Shown here: positions 28,524-38,142 of the stretch, piece after piece
Layout: every line of letters begins with the position of its first letter
Numbering within the stretch: position 1 is the stretch's first letter
Source of the DNA: Frigidibacter albus
GTDB taxonomy: Bacteria > Pseudomonadota > Alphaproteobacteria > Rhodobacterales > Rhodobacteraceae
NCBI RefSeq assembly: GCF_009908165.1
Contig: NZ_JAAAUC010000005.1
Location: 1-64,000 of the forward strand
Length of the DNA stretch: 64,000 nucleotides
Reading direction: 5' to 3'
Program-made: the position numbers and the translations under genes
The notes under the pieces: generated by a model
Database searches by the model: none
What the model was told of the DNA's origin: nothing
What the model saw: the letters and a program-made list of their open reading frames with translations, nothing else

Positions 28524-29831
28524 CTACCCGATCCTCTCATAGATCAGGTCGGGCTCGTCCGGTTCGGTATCGGCCAGCGTATAGGCGGCGCGCACGGCTG
28601 CCGATGCGCGGTCGGCCTCGGCCTCGGTCGCGGCATGGACCATGGCCAGCGGCAGGTCGGGCGAGACGCGCTCGCCGATCATCACCAGTTCCGACAGGCC
28701 GACCGAGGGGTTGATGCGGTCGCCGTTCTTCAGCCGCCCTCCCCCCAGCCGCACCACGGCCATCCCCAGCGCCTCGGCATCCACCGCCGCGACAAAGCCG
28801 GTGCCGGCGGCGCGGACCTCGCGCATCACCGGGGCGGCAGGCAGGCGGTCGGGGAAGCGTTCAACGAAATCCAATGGCCCTCCCAGCGCCGCCACCATCT
28901 CGCCGAAGATCTCGGCGGCGCGGCCGGTTTCCAGCGCGTCGTCGATCTTCTGCGCGCCCTCATCGGCATCGGCGGCAAGGCCGGCCAGTGCCAGCGCCTC
29001 GCCGCCCAGCGCCGCCGTCAGATCCCACAGCGCCTGGTTGACGGCGGTTCCGGTCAGCGTCTCCATCGCCTCCAGCACCTCCAGCGCATTGCCGGCGCTG
29101 CAGCCCAGCGGCTGGTTCATGTCGGTGATCAGCGCGGTCGTCATGCAGCCGGCGCCCTGCGCGGTGCTGACCAGCGATTGCGCCAGCGCCCGGGCCTGAT
29201 CCATCGTCTTCATGAAGGCGCCCGAGCCGACCTTGACGTCCAGCACCAGCGCCTCCAGCCCCGCCGCGAGCTTTTTCGACAGGATCGAGGCGGTGATCAG
29301 GTCGATGCTTTCGACCGAGGCGGTCACGTCGCGGATCGCGTAGAGCCGCCGGTCGGCCGGGGCGATGTCGGCGCTGGCGCCGGTGATGATGCAGCGCGTC
29401 TCACGCACCAGCTTTTGCAGCTCGTCCACCGTCAGGTCGGTGCGATAGCCGGGGATGGATTCAAGCTTGTCGAGGGTGCCGCCGGTATGCCCAAGGCCGC
29501 GGCCCGAGATCATCGGTACGTAGCAGCCACAGGCGGCCAGCGCCGGGGCGAGCAACAGGGAAACGCTGTCGCCAAGACCGCCGGTGGAATGCTTGTCGAC
29601 CACCGGGCCGGGCAGGTCCCAGTGCAGCACCTGGCCAGAGTCGCGCATCGCCCGGGTCAGCGCGACGCGGCCGGGCGCATCGAGGCCGTTGAGGCGGATC
29701 GCCATGGCAAAGGCCCCGGCCTGTGCGTCGGTCACCTCGCCCGAGGCGAGGCCGCGGGCGAACCAGTCGGCCTGCTCTGCGGTCAGGCCCCTGGCATCCC
29801 GCACCCGGGCCAGAACCTCGCGCGCATCCAT
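28524..29831 (-). CDS. deoA: Thymidine phosphorylase
   Basis: A 435-residue enzyme that phosphorolyses thymidine/deoxyuridine to base and deoxyribose 1-phosphate, which DeoB then converts. Conserved regions are DKHSTGGLGDSVSLLLAP (phosphate-binding, near residue 80), the SGRGLGHTGGTLDKLESIPG signature and the C-terminal lobe with VRLGGGRLKNGDRINPSVG. The start overlaps the stop of cdd by one base. Gene order cdd-deoA-deoB-add-upp on the minus strand is compact with overlaps throughout. Confidence 0.95.
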   Translation of the reverse strand: MDAREVLARVRDARGLTAEQADWFARGLASGEVTDAQAGAFAMAIRLNGLDAPGRVALTRAMRDSGQVLHWDLPGPVVDKHSTGGLGDSVSLLLAPALAACGCYVPMISGRGLGHTGGTLDKLESIPGYRTDLTVDELQKLVRETRCIITGASADIAPADRRLYAIRDVTASVESIDLITASILSKKLAAGLEALVLDVKVGSGAFMKTMDQARALAQSLVSTAQGAGCMTTALITDMNQPLGCSAGNALEVLEAMETLTGTAVNQALWDLTAALGGEALALAGLAADADEGAQKIDDALETGRAAEIFGEMVAALGGPLDFVERFPDRLPAAPVMREVRAAGTGFVAAVDAEALGMAVVRLGGGRLKNGDRINPSVGLSELVMIGERVSPDLPLAMVHAATEAEADRASAAVRAAYTLADTEPDEPDLIYERIG

Positions 29832-30232
29832 CAGTCGCGCCCTGCAAGCGTCATGTGATGCACGGTGAACGATCCGGGCAGCAGCGCGCCGATGGTGGTG
29901 GCGAAGTGTTTGCCCGCCACCGTGGCCAGCGTCACCGGCACCTCATGCCGGCCGAACTCGGCCAGTTTCTGGCGGCAGCCGCCGCAGGGGGGGACGGGTT
30001 CAGGGCTGTCGGCGATCACGCAGACCTCGGTCAGCTCGGTCTCACCGGCCGCCACCATCGCAGCGATGGCGCCGGCCTCGGCGCAGGTGCCCTCCGGGTA
30101 GGCGACGTTCTCGACATTGCAGCCGACATAGACGGTGCCGGATGCGGCGCGGATCGCGGCGCCGACCTTGAAATGCGAATAGGGCACATAGGCATTCTCG
30201 CGCACATCGGTGGCGGCCTTGAGAAGCGACAT
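29831..30232 (-). CDS. cdd: Cytidine deaminase
   Basis: A 133-residue tetrameric-type cytidine deaminase. Zinc site residues are in NVENVAYPEGTCAEAGAI (Cys and catalytic Glu) and PVPPCGGCRQKLAEF (two Cys), the pattern of the small all-cysteine class. It converts cytidine/deoxycytidine to uridine/deoxyuridine, feeding DeoA. The ATG at 30232 is preceded by AGGATCCG and is preferred to an upstream in-frame extension in the repeat A region. It is the promoter-proximal gene of the salvage operon; no operator (such as DeoR/CytR sites) was recognised upstream. Confidence 0.95.
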   Translation of the reverse strand: MSLLKAATDVRENAYVPYSHFKVGAAIRAASGTVYVGCNVENVAYPEGTCAEAGAIAAMVAAGETELTEVCVIADSPEPVPPCGGCRQKLAEFGRHEVPVTLATVAGKHFATTIGALLPGSFTVHHMTLAGRD

Positions 30233-30325
30233 CGGATCCTCCGCTTGGGGTTTGCTGCAAGACTGCGCCGCCGGGGCGGGCGATGCAAGCGGGAGGGGTG
30301 GCTGGGACCGCCCCAAGGCGGCGCC

Positions 30326-30479
30326 CGTCCGCCGGGTGGGCGAGCAACGGCGGTTCCAGGCGGTTTATGGTTCAGCATCTCCCCCCGAAATTCTAGGGGC
30401 TGACGTTGGAAAGCGCCCGCCCGAGGGGGCGGACGGGCGCTGCCCGGCGGCGCTGAAGCGCCTTGTTCCGGGCAAAGGG
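30326..30479 (+). repeat. Intergenic repeat family A, copy 3 (shortened)
   Basis: Shares the outer blocks of copy 1 (GTCCGCCGGGTGGGCGAGCA, GCCCGCCCGAGGGGGCGGAC, GCGCTGCCCGGCGGCGCTGA, TTCCGGGCAAAGGG) but lacks the middle block with the AATCTTCCAGTGGAAGATT hairpin and the CGGCCCGTGGCCGG stem. So the family is modular. It sits in the 383-base gap between divergent cdd and the malic enzyme gene. The rest of that gap shows no further feature. Confidence 0.75.
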
Positions 30480-30615
30480 AAAGATGAGCGCAAAGCAACG
30501 GGTATCCGCCCGCGCCCGCCCTGCCGCTTGCGCCGTTGCGTCAACCGGCGTATGCCGGGGCAGGCCCGGCGCGCGGGATAGTTCAAGGCTAAACGATCTT
30601 GGGGGAGGCCATCTG

Positions 30616-32940
30616 ATGGACGACATGAACGAGGGTGCCGCCCCGCAGGATGCGGCCCGGCTCGATGAGGCCCGGCAGGACAAGGCCCGTCTCGACGCCC
30701 TGCGCTATCATGAGGAGCCGAGGCCCGGGAAGCTTGAGATCCGCGCCACCAAGCCGCTGGCGAATGGCCGCGACCTGAGCCTTGCCTATTCGCCCGGCGT
30801 CGCCGAGGCCTGCCTCGAGATCAAGGCCGACCCCGCCACCGCCGCCCGCTATACCTCGCGCGGGAACCTGGTGGCCGTGGTGACCAACGGCACCGCGGTG
30901 CTGGGCCTCGGCAATATCGGGCCGCTGGCCTCCAAGCCGGTGATGGAGGGCAAGGCGGTCCTGTTCAAGAAATTCGCCAATATCGACTGCTTCGACATCG
31001 AGCTGAACGAGATGGACCCGGTCAAGCTTGCCGATATCGTCTGCGCGATGGAGCCGTCCTTCGGCGCCATCAACCTTGAGGATATCAAGGCGCCCGATTG
31101 CTTCATCGTCGAAAAGCTGTGCCGCGAGCGGATGAACATCCCCGTCTTCCATGACGACCAGCACGGCACCGCCATCGTCGTCGGCGCGGCGGCGACCAAT
31201 GCGCTGCATGTGTCGGGCAAGCGGTTCGAGGATATCAAGGTCGTCTCCACCGGGGGTGGCGCGGCGGGCATCGCCTGCCTGAACATGCTGCTGAAGCTGG
31301 GCGTGCGGCGCGAGAATGTCTGGCTCTGCGATCTGGCGGGGCTGGTCTATGCGGGCCGCGAGGCGGACATGACCCCGCAGAAGGCGGAGTATGCGCAGGG
31401 CGACCAGCCGCGCACCCTGGCCGAGGTGATCGTGGGCGCCGACCTGTTCCTGGGCCTGTCGGGCCCCGGAGTGCTGAAGCCCGAGATGGTGGCCAGCATG
31501 GCGCCGCAGCCGATCGTGTTCGCGCTGGCCAACCCCACGCCCGAGATCCAGCCCGACCTGGTGCGTTCTGTGGCCCCCGATGCGATCATCGCCACCGGGC
31601 GGTCGGACTATCCCAATCAGGTCAACAACGTGCTGTGCTTCCCGTTCATCTTCCGCGGCGCGCTGGACGTGGGGGCGACCCAGATCAACGACGCGATGCA
31701 GATCGCCTGTATCGAGGGCATCGCCGCGCTGGCCCGCGCCACCACCAGCGCCGAGGCCGCCGCCGCCTATAGCGGCGAGAAGCTGACCTTCGGCGCGGAT
31801 TACCTGATCCCCAAGCCCTTCGATCCGCGGCTGATGGGCGTCGTCGCCAAGGCCGTCGCCAAGGCGGCGATGGAAACCGGCGTCGCCACAAGGCCCATCG
31901 AGGATCTGGCCGCCTACAAGCGCAAGCTGGACAGCTCGGTCTTCCGCTCGGCCATGCTGATGCGCCCGGTCTTCGAGGCGGCAGCGACCGTCACCCGCCG
32001 CATCGTCTTTGCCGAGGGCGAGGATGAGCGGGTGCTGCGCGCCGCCAATGCGATGCTGGAAGAGACGACCGACAAGCCGATCCTGATCGGCCGGCCCGAC
32101 GTGATCGCCATGCGCGCCGAGCGTGCCGGCCTGCCGATCCGGCCCGAGCGCGACTTCGAGATCGTGAACCCCGAGAGCGACAGCCGCTACCGCGACTACT
32201 GGGAAACCTATCACGGGCTGATGGCCCGCCGCGGCGTCAGCCCCGACATCGCCCGCGCGGTGATGCGGACCAATACCACCGCCATCGGCGCGGTGATGGT
32301 GCATCGCGGCGAGGCCGACAGCCTGATCTGCGGTACCTTCGGGCAATATCTGTGGCACCTCAACTATGTGCGGCAGGTGCTGGCGCGGGGCGGGCTGCAC
32401 CCCGTCGGGGCGCTGAGCCTGATGATCCTCGAAGACGGGCCGCTGTTCATCGCCGATACCCATGTCCATTCGGAACCGACGCCCGAGCAGATCATGGAAT
32501 GCGCCAAGGGCGCGGCGCGGCACGTCAAGCGCTTCGGACTTGCGCCGAAAATCGCGCTCTGCTCGCATTCGCAGTTCGGCAACCTCGACAATTCCTCGGG
32601 CCGCCGGATGCGCGAGGCGCTGGAACTGCTGGACGCGCATGAGGTCGATTTCGCCTATGAGGGCGAGATGCATGTCGATGCGGCGCTGGACCAGGGCCTG
32701 CGCGACCGCATCTTCCCGGGCGGGCGCTTCGACGGGCAGGCCAATGTGCTGATCTTCGGCAACAGCGATGCGGCCTCGGGCGTGCGCAACATCCTCAAGA
32801 TGAAGGCGGGCGGGCTGGAAGTCGGGCCGATCCTGATGGGCATGGGCAACCTTGCGCATGTCGTCACCCCGTCGATCACCACGCGGGGGCTGCTGAACAT
32901 GTCGGCGCTGGCGGGGACGCCGGTCGCGCATTACGGCTAA
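30616..32940 (+). CDS. maeB: NADP-dependent malic enzyme with phosphotransacetylase-like C-terminal domain
   Basis: A 774-residue MaeB-type protein. The N-terminal 430 residues are the malic enzyme ([53 protein letters not shown] dinucleotide site), decarboxylating malate to pyruvate with NADPH formation. The C-terminal part (from [20 protein letters not shown]) is a phosphate acetyltransferase-like domain that in this class regulates rather than catalyses. The ATG at 30616 follows GGGGGAGG. A strong terminator lies 23 bases downstream of the stop. It may feed acetyl-CoA/pyruvate with the nearby short-chain acyl-CoA genes, but no linkage is proven. Confidence 0.94.
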   Translation: MDDMNEGAAPQDAARLDEARQDKARLDALRYHEEPRPGKLEIRATKPLANGRDLSLAYSPGVAEACLEIKADPATAARYTSRGNLVAVVTNGTAVLGLGNIGPLASKPVMEGKAVLFKKFANIDCFDIELNEMDPVKLADIVCAMEPSFGAINLEDIKAPDCFIVEKLCRERMNIPVFHDDQHGTAIVVGAAATNALHVSGKRFEDIKVVSTGGGAAGIACLNMLLKLGVRRENVWLCDLAGLVYAGREADMTPQKAEYAQGDQPRTLAEVIVGADLFLGLSGPGVLKPEMVASMAPQPIVFALANPTPEIQPDLVRSVAPDAIIATGRSDYPNQVNNVLCFPFIFRGALDVGATQINDAMQIACIEGIAALARATTSAEAAAAYSGEKLTFGADYLIPKPFDPRLMGVVAKAVAKAAMETGVATRPIEDLAAYKRKLDSSVFRSAMLMRPVFEAAATVTRRIVFAEGEDERVLRAANAMLEETTDKPILIGRPDVIAMRAERAGLPIRPERDFEIVNPESDSRYRDYWETYHGLMARRGVSPDIARAVMRTNTTAIGAVMVHRGEADSLICGTFGQYLWHLNYVRQVLARGGLHPVGALSLMILEDGPLFIADTHVHSEPTPEQIMECAKGAARHVKRFGLAPKIALCSHSQFGNLDNSSGRRMREALELLDAHEVDFAYEGEMHVDAALDQGLRDRIFPGGRFDGQANVLIFGNSDAASGVRNILKMKAGGLEVGPILMGMGNLAHVVTPSITTRGLLNMSALAGTPVAHYG

Positions 32941-32962
32941 GACGGGACTGATTCCGCAAATA

Positions 32963-32996
32963 GCGCCGCGAGCTTTGCAAAGCCCGCGGCGCTTTT
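32963..32996 (+). terminator. Intrinsic terminator of maeB
   Basis: Perfect 8-bp stem GCGCCGCG / CGCGGCGC with a 14-base loop followed by TTTT. The loop includes TTTGCAAA, the motif repeated further downstream. Confidence 0.85.
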
Positions 32997-33063
32997 GCAC
33001 CGGCCTTGCCGCCCCCGCAGGCTTTGCAAAACTTCGCAGCCCCATTGCCGCAAATTCTGCAAA
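32971..33063 (+). promoter_or_regulatory. TTTGCAAA-type control region upstream of prpE
   Basis: Exact TTTGCAAA occurs at 32974-32981 and 33023-33030. Related GCAAA or GCAG elements follow at 33036, 33050 and 33059. From memory, the short-chain acyl-CoA regulator PccR (ScfR/RamB family) of Rhodobacter sphaeroides recognises paired TTTGCAAA motifs at genes of propionyl-CoA assimilation. The location directly ahead of the propionyl-CoA synthetase gene fits that role. The pair spacing here does not clearly match the published one, and the regulator gene itself is not in this window. Confidence 0.45.
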
Positions 33064-33156
33064 TTAACCGCGCCCATTGGTCACTGTTGCCGGTAACATC
33101 GTTGCGTGAATGCGCCGCTCTGCCTAACTAAGCACACGCTGCGGAGGAGGCACACT

Positions 33157-35052
33157 ATGGCATACCAAGACATCTATCAGGGCTGGCAATCGGATCCCGA
33201 GGGGTTCTGGATGCAGGCGGCCGAAGCGATCGACTGGACCCAGAAGCCCTCTAAGGCCCTCTTCGCCGACAAGGCGCCGCTTTATGAGTGGTTCCGCGAC
33301 GGGCAGGTCAACACCTGCTGGAACGCGGTGGACCGCCATGTCGAGGCGGGCCGCGGCGAGCAGCTGGCCATCATCCATGACAGCCCCGTCACCCATTCCA
33401 CCAAGGGCATCACCTACCGCGAGCTGCAGGCCCGTGTTGCCAGCCTTGCCGGCGCGCTGCGCGCCAAGGGCGTGGAAAAGGGCGACCGCGTCATCATCTA
33501 CATGCCGATGATCCCCGAGGCGCTGGAGGCGATGCTGGCCTGTGCCCGGCTTGGCGCGATCCATTCGGTCGTGTTCGGCGGCTTTGCCGCGCATGAGCTG
33601 GCGGTCCGGATCGACGATTGCCAGCCCAAGGCGATCATCGCCGCCTCTTGCGGGATCGAGCCGGGGCGGGTGGTGCATTACAAGCCGCTGGTGGACGCCG
33701 CCATCGAGCTGTCCAGCCACAAGCCCAGCTTCTGCGTGATCTTCCAGCGCGAGCAGGAAGTCGCCAAGCTGATCGAGGGCCGCGATTTCGCCTGGCACAG
33801 CTTCCAGTTCGGGGTGGACCCGGCGGAATGTGTGCCGGTCAGCGGCGATCATCCGGTCTATATCCTCTACACCTCGGGCACCACGGGCCAGCCCAAGGGC
33901 GTGGTGCGGCCCACCGGCGGGCATCTGGTGGCGCTGCAATGGTCGATGAAGAACATCTACAATATCGAGGCGGGCGACGTGTTCTGGGCCGCCTCCGATG
34001 TCGGCTGGGTCGTCGGCCACAGCTACATCTGCTACGGCCCGCTGATCGCCGGGGCGACCACCATCGTGTTCGAGGGCAAGCCGGTCGGCACCCCCGATGC
34101 CGGCACCTTCTGGCGGGTGATCCAGAACCACAAGGTGAAGTCGTTCTTCACCGCCCCCACCGCCCTGCGCGCCATCAAGCGCGAGGACCCGGCCGGCATC
34201 CTCGCGCGCGACTACAACATGCGCTCGCTGGGGGCCCTCTATCTGGCGGGCGAGCGGGCCGACCCCGACACCATCCTCTGGGCGCAACAGATCCTCGGCC
34301 TGCCGGTGATCGACCACTGGTGGCAGACGGAAACCGGCTGGGCCATCGCCGCGAACCCGCTGGGGATCGAGGCGCTGCCGGTCAAGATCGGCTCGCCCTC
34401 GGTCGCGATGCCCGGCTATGACGTGCAGGTGCTGGACGAGGGCGGCCACCCGCTGCCCGCGGGCGAGTTGGGCGCCATCGCGGTGAAACTGCCGCTGCCG
34501 CCCGGCACCCTGCCGACGCTGTGGAATGCCGAAGACCGGTTCCGCAAATCCTACCTGTCGCATTTCCCGGGATATTACGAGACCGGGGATGCCGGCTACA
34601 AGGATGCCGACGGCTACCTCTACATCATGGCGCGCACCGATGACGTCATCAACGTCGCCGGCCACCGCCTGTCCACCGGCGCGATGGAAGAGGTGCTGGC
34701 GGGGCATCCCGACGTCGCCGAATGCGCGGTGATCGGGGTCGGCGACGCGCTGAAGGGCCAGCTGCCGATGGGGTTCCTGTGCCTGAACAAGGGCACCGAA
34801 AAGTCGCCCGAACAGGTGGTGAAGGATTGCGTGAAACGGGTGCGCGACCAGATCGGCCCGGTCGCGGCCTTCAAGCTGGCCTGCGTCGTGGACCGTCTGC
34901 CCAAGACCCGGTCGGGCAAGATCCTGCGCGCGACCATGGTCAAGATCGCCGATGGCGAGGCCTGGAAGATGCCCGCCACCATCGACGATCCGGCAGTGCT
35001 GGACGAAATCGCGGTGGCGCTGAAGGCGCTGGGCTATCCCGGCCAGGCCTGA
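33157..35052 (+). CDS. prpE: Propionyl-CoA synthetase (acetyl-CoA synthetase family)
   Basis: A 631-residue AMP-forming short-chain acyl-CoA synthetase. Family features are IYTLYTSGTTGQPKG-like motif YILYTSGTTGQPKGVVRPTG, IDHWWQTETGW, the hinge YYETGDAGYKDADGYLYIMA and the C-terminal acetylation-site lysine in KTRSGKILRATM. The N-terminus MAYQDIYQGWQSDPEGFWMQ and overall length match rhodobacterial PrpE rather than Acs. It activates propionate (and acetate less well) to CoA thioesters in the cytosol. The ATG at 33157 follows GGAGGAGG. Immediately upstream are TTTGCAAA repeats. Monocistronic. Confidence 0.88.
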   Translation: MAYQDIYQGWQSDPEGFWMQAAEAIDWTQKPSKALFADKAPLYEWFRDGQVNTCWNAVDRHVEAGRGEQLAIIHDSPVTHSTKGITYRELQARVASLAGALRAKGVEKGDRVIIYMPMIPEALEAMLACARLGAIHSVVFGGFAAHELAVRIDDCQPKAIIAASCGIEPGRVVHYKPLVDAAIELSSHKPSFCVIFQREQEVAKLIEGRDFAWHSFQFGVDPAECVPVSGDHPVYILYTSGTTGQPKGVVRPTGGHLVALQWSMKNIYNIEAGDVFWAASDVGWVVGHSYICYGPLIAGATTIVFEGKPVGTPDAGTFWRVIQNHKVKSFFTAPTALRAIKREDPAGILARDYNMRSLGALYLAGERADPDTILWAQQILGLPVIDHWWQTETGWAIAANPLGIEALPVKIGSPSVAMPGYDVQVLDEGGHPLPAGELGAIAVKLPLPPGTLPTLWNAEDRFRKSYLSHFPGYYETGDAGYKDADGYLYIMARTDDVINVAGHRLSTGAMEEVLAGHPDVAECAVIGVGDALKGQLPMGFLCLNKGTEKSPEQVVKDCVKRVRDQIGPVAAFKLACVVDRLPKTRSGKILRATMVKIADGEAWKMPATIDDPAVLDEIAVALKALGYPGQA

Positions 35053-35063
35053 CAGGCGCAAGA

Positions 35064-35085
35064 TCGGGCCCCTGCGGGGGCCCGA
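35064..35085 (+). terminator. Hairpin after prpE
   Basis: Stem TCGGGCCCC / GGGGCCCGA with a 4-base loop, 12 bases past the prpE stop. No U-tract follows, so termination may be incomplete or Rho-assisted. Confidence 0.5.
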
Positions 35086-35233
35086 GCCCCGGTTGACGCA
35101 ACGGCAAGAGACAGGCCTGCGACCATTGCCAGCTTGGCGAAACAACGGGTGTGGCGTAGAACAGCGGTATCATGCAACCCCGGCTTGTGCTCCCCCTTCG
35201 CCAATCCGCCTTGCGTCGTGGCACCGCCGCGCC

Positions 35234-36756
35234 ATGAACCAACCCGCGTGGTCCTCTGTCCCCCCCGACACCGGCAAGGCCGACCCGGCCCGCCTCGCGC
35301 TGCTGGGCCATGACCTGCGCGCCGCGGTGTCGGACGTTCTGGGCGGGCTGCGCCTGATCGACCATTCCGAGATCGACCCCGCCACGGTGCTGCAGCTGGA
35401 GCGTGTGCGCGCCGCCGGCGAGGTGCTGGCCCGGTTGCTGGAGGAAAGCCTGGCGGCGATGCTGGGCGAAGAGCAGATCGACGGCCCGCAGATCGCCAAT
35501 GTGCAGATGTCGCGCTTCCTCTATGACATCGAGGTGCGCTGGTCGGGCCGCGCCCGCGAAAAGGGCCTCGGCTTCCAGATCGCGGTGGAGCCCGGGGTGC
35601 CGACGGTGCTGGCGCTGGACCGGATCGCGCTGGAACGGGTGCTGGCCAATATCCTGTCGAACGCCATCAAATATACCGATGCCGGCACCGTGCGGATGCA
35701 TGTCGGCCTGACCGAGGATCGCGGCCTGCGCCTTTCGGTGCATGACGAGGGGCCGGGTTTCTCGGCCGAAGCGATGGGGCGGCTGTTCCAGTTCGCCGGC
35801 CGGCCAGAGGGCACCGACAAGCCCGGCCATGGGCTTGGCCTCCACATCTCGCAGGACATGGCGAACCGGCTGGGGGGGAGTGTCTCTGTCCACAACCGCC
35901 CGGGCGGCGGCGCCGATGTGGCCTTCGAACTGCCCGCCCACGCGTGGCGGCTGGCCGCGCCCGGCGTGCGCGAGGACCTGCCCGACCTCAGCCGCGTCAA
36001 GGTACTGCTGGCCGAGGACAACATCACCAACCAGACCATCATCTGCCACATGCTGGCGGCGATGGGGGCCGAGTTCGAGGTCGCGGCCGACGGCGTCGAG
36101 GCGCTGCACTGGCTGGAGCGGGAAGAGTTCGACCTGGCGCTGATCGACATCGAGATGCCGCGACTGTCGGGCATCGACGTGATCCGCGCCCTGCGCGCGG
36201 CCGGCGGTGCGCAATCGCGGATGCCGGTGCTGGCGGTCACCGCCTATGTGCTGCGCGCCAACCGCGATGCGATCTATGCCGCGGGCGCCGACGGCATCCT
36301 GGCAAAGCCGCTGCCGGGGATCGAGACCTTCGGGCTGGCCATCGCCGCCGCGCTCGCCCGGGCCGAGGCGCATAGCGTCATCGACGCCGTGCCGCCCGAG
36401 GAAACGGTGGAGCTGAACCTGGCCCGGTTCGAGCATCTGATGGAAATCGCCGGACCCGACAATGCCGGCGAGTTGCTGGACCGGCTGCATTCCGACCTGC
36501 GCAAGACCGAACGCGGGCTGGTCGCGGCGCTGTCCGATACCGACCGAGCCGCGATCCGGTCGGAAACCCATGTGCTGATCGCGCTGGCCGGCGCGGTGGG
36601 GGCGGAACGGTTGCAGGCGCTGGCCGAAACCGTGAACGCCGCGGCGCATCGGCGCGAGGATGCGCCCATGAAGACGCTGGCCGCCGAGACGCTGGCCCAG
36701 ATCGACCGGCTGATCGAGTTCGTGCGGCGCGAGATCGACCGCCGCGGAAGCTCGGC

Positions 36757-36760
<4 letters not shown>
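35234..36760 (+). CDS. Soluble hybrid histidine kinase (DHp-CA-REC-HPt)
   Basis: A 508-residue sensor kinase without signal peptide, membrane helix or PAS domain. The H-box histidine is His26 in LLGHDLRAAVSD; the ATPase has LSNAIKYTDAGT (N box), HDEGPGFS and GHGLGLHISQDM. A receiver domain follows (about 255-370; VKVLLAEDNITNQTI, phosphate acceptor in LALIDIEMPRLSG). The C-terminal domain resembles an HPt module (SETHVLIALAGAVGAERLQA). The input must come through the short N-terminus or a partner. The start at 36757 of the next gene overlaps its stop (ATGA), so kinase and regulator form a pair. Confidence 0.85.

Positions 36761-38142
<1,382 letters not shown>

Noticed and set aside
27315-29858. 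An 847-codon open frame antisense to deoB and deoA
   Set aside because: The salvage enzymes are unmistakable; this frame only mirrors their codon bias.
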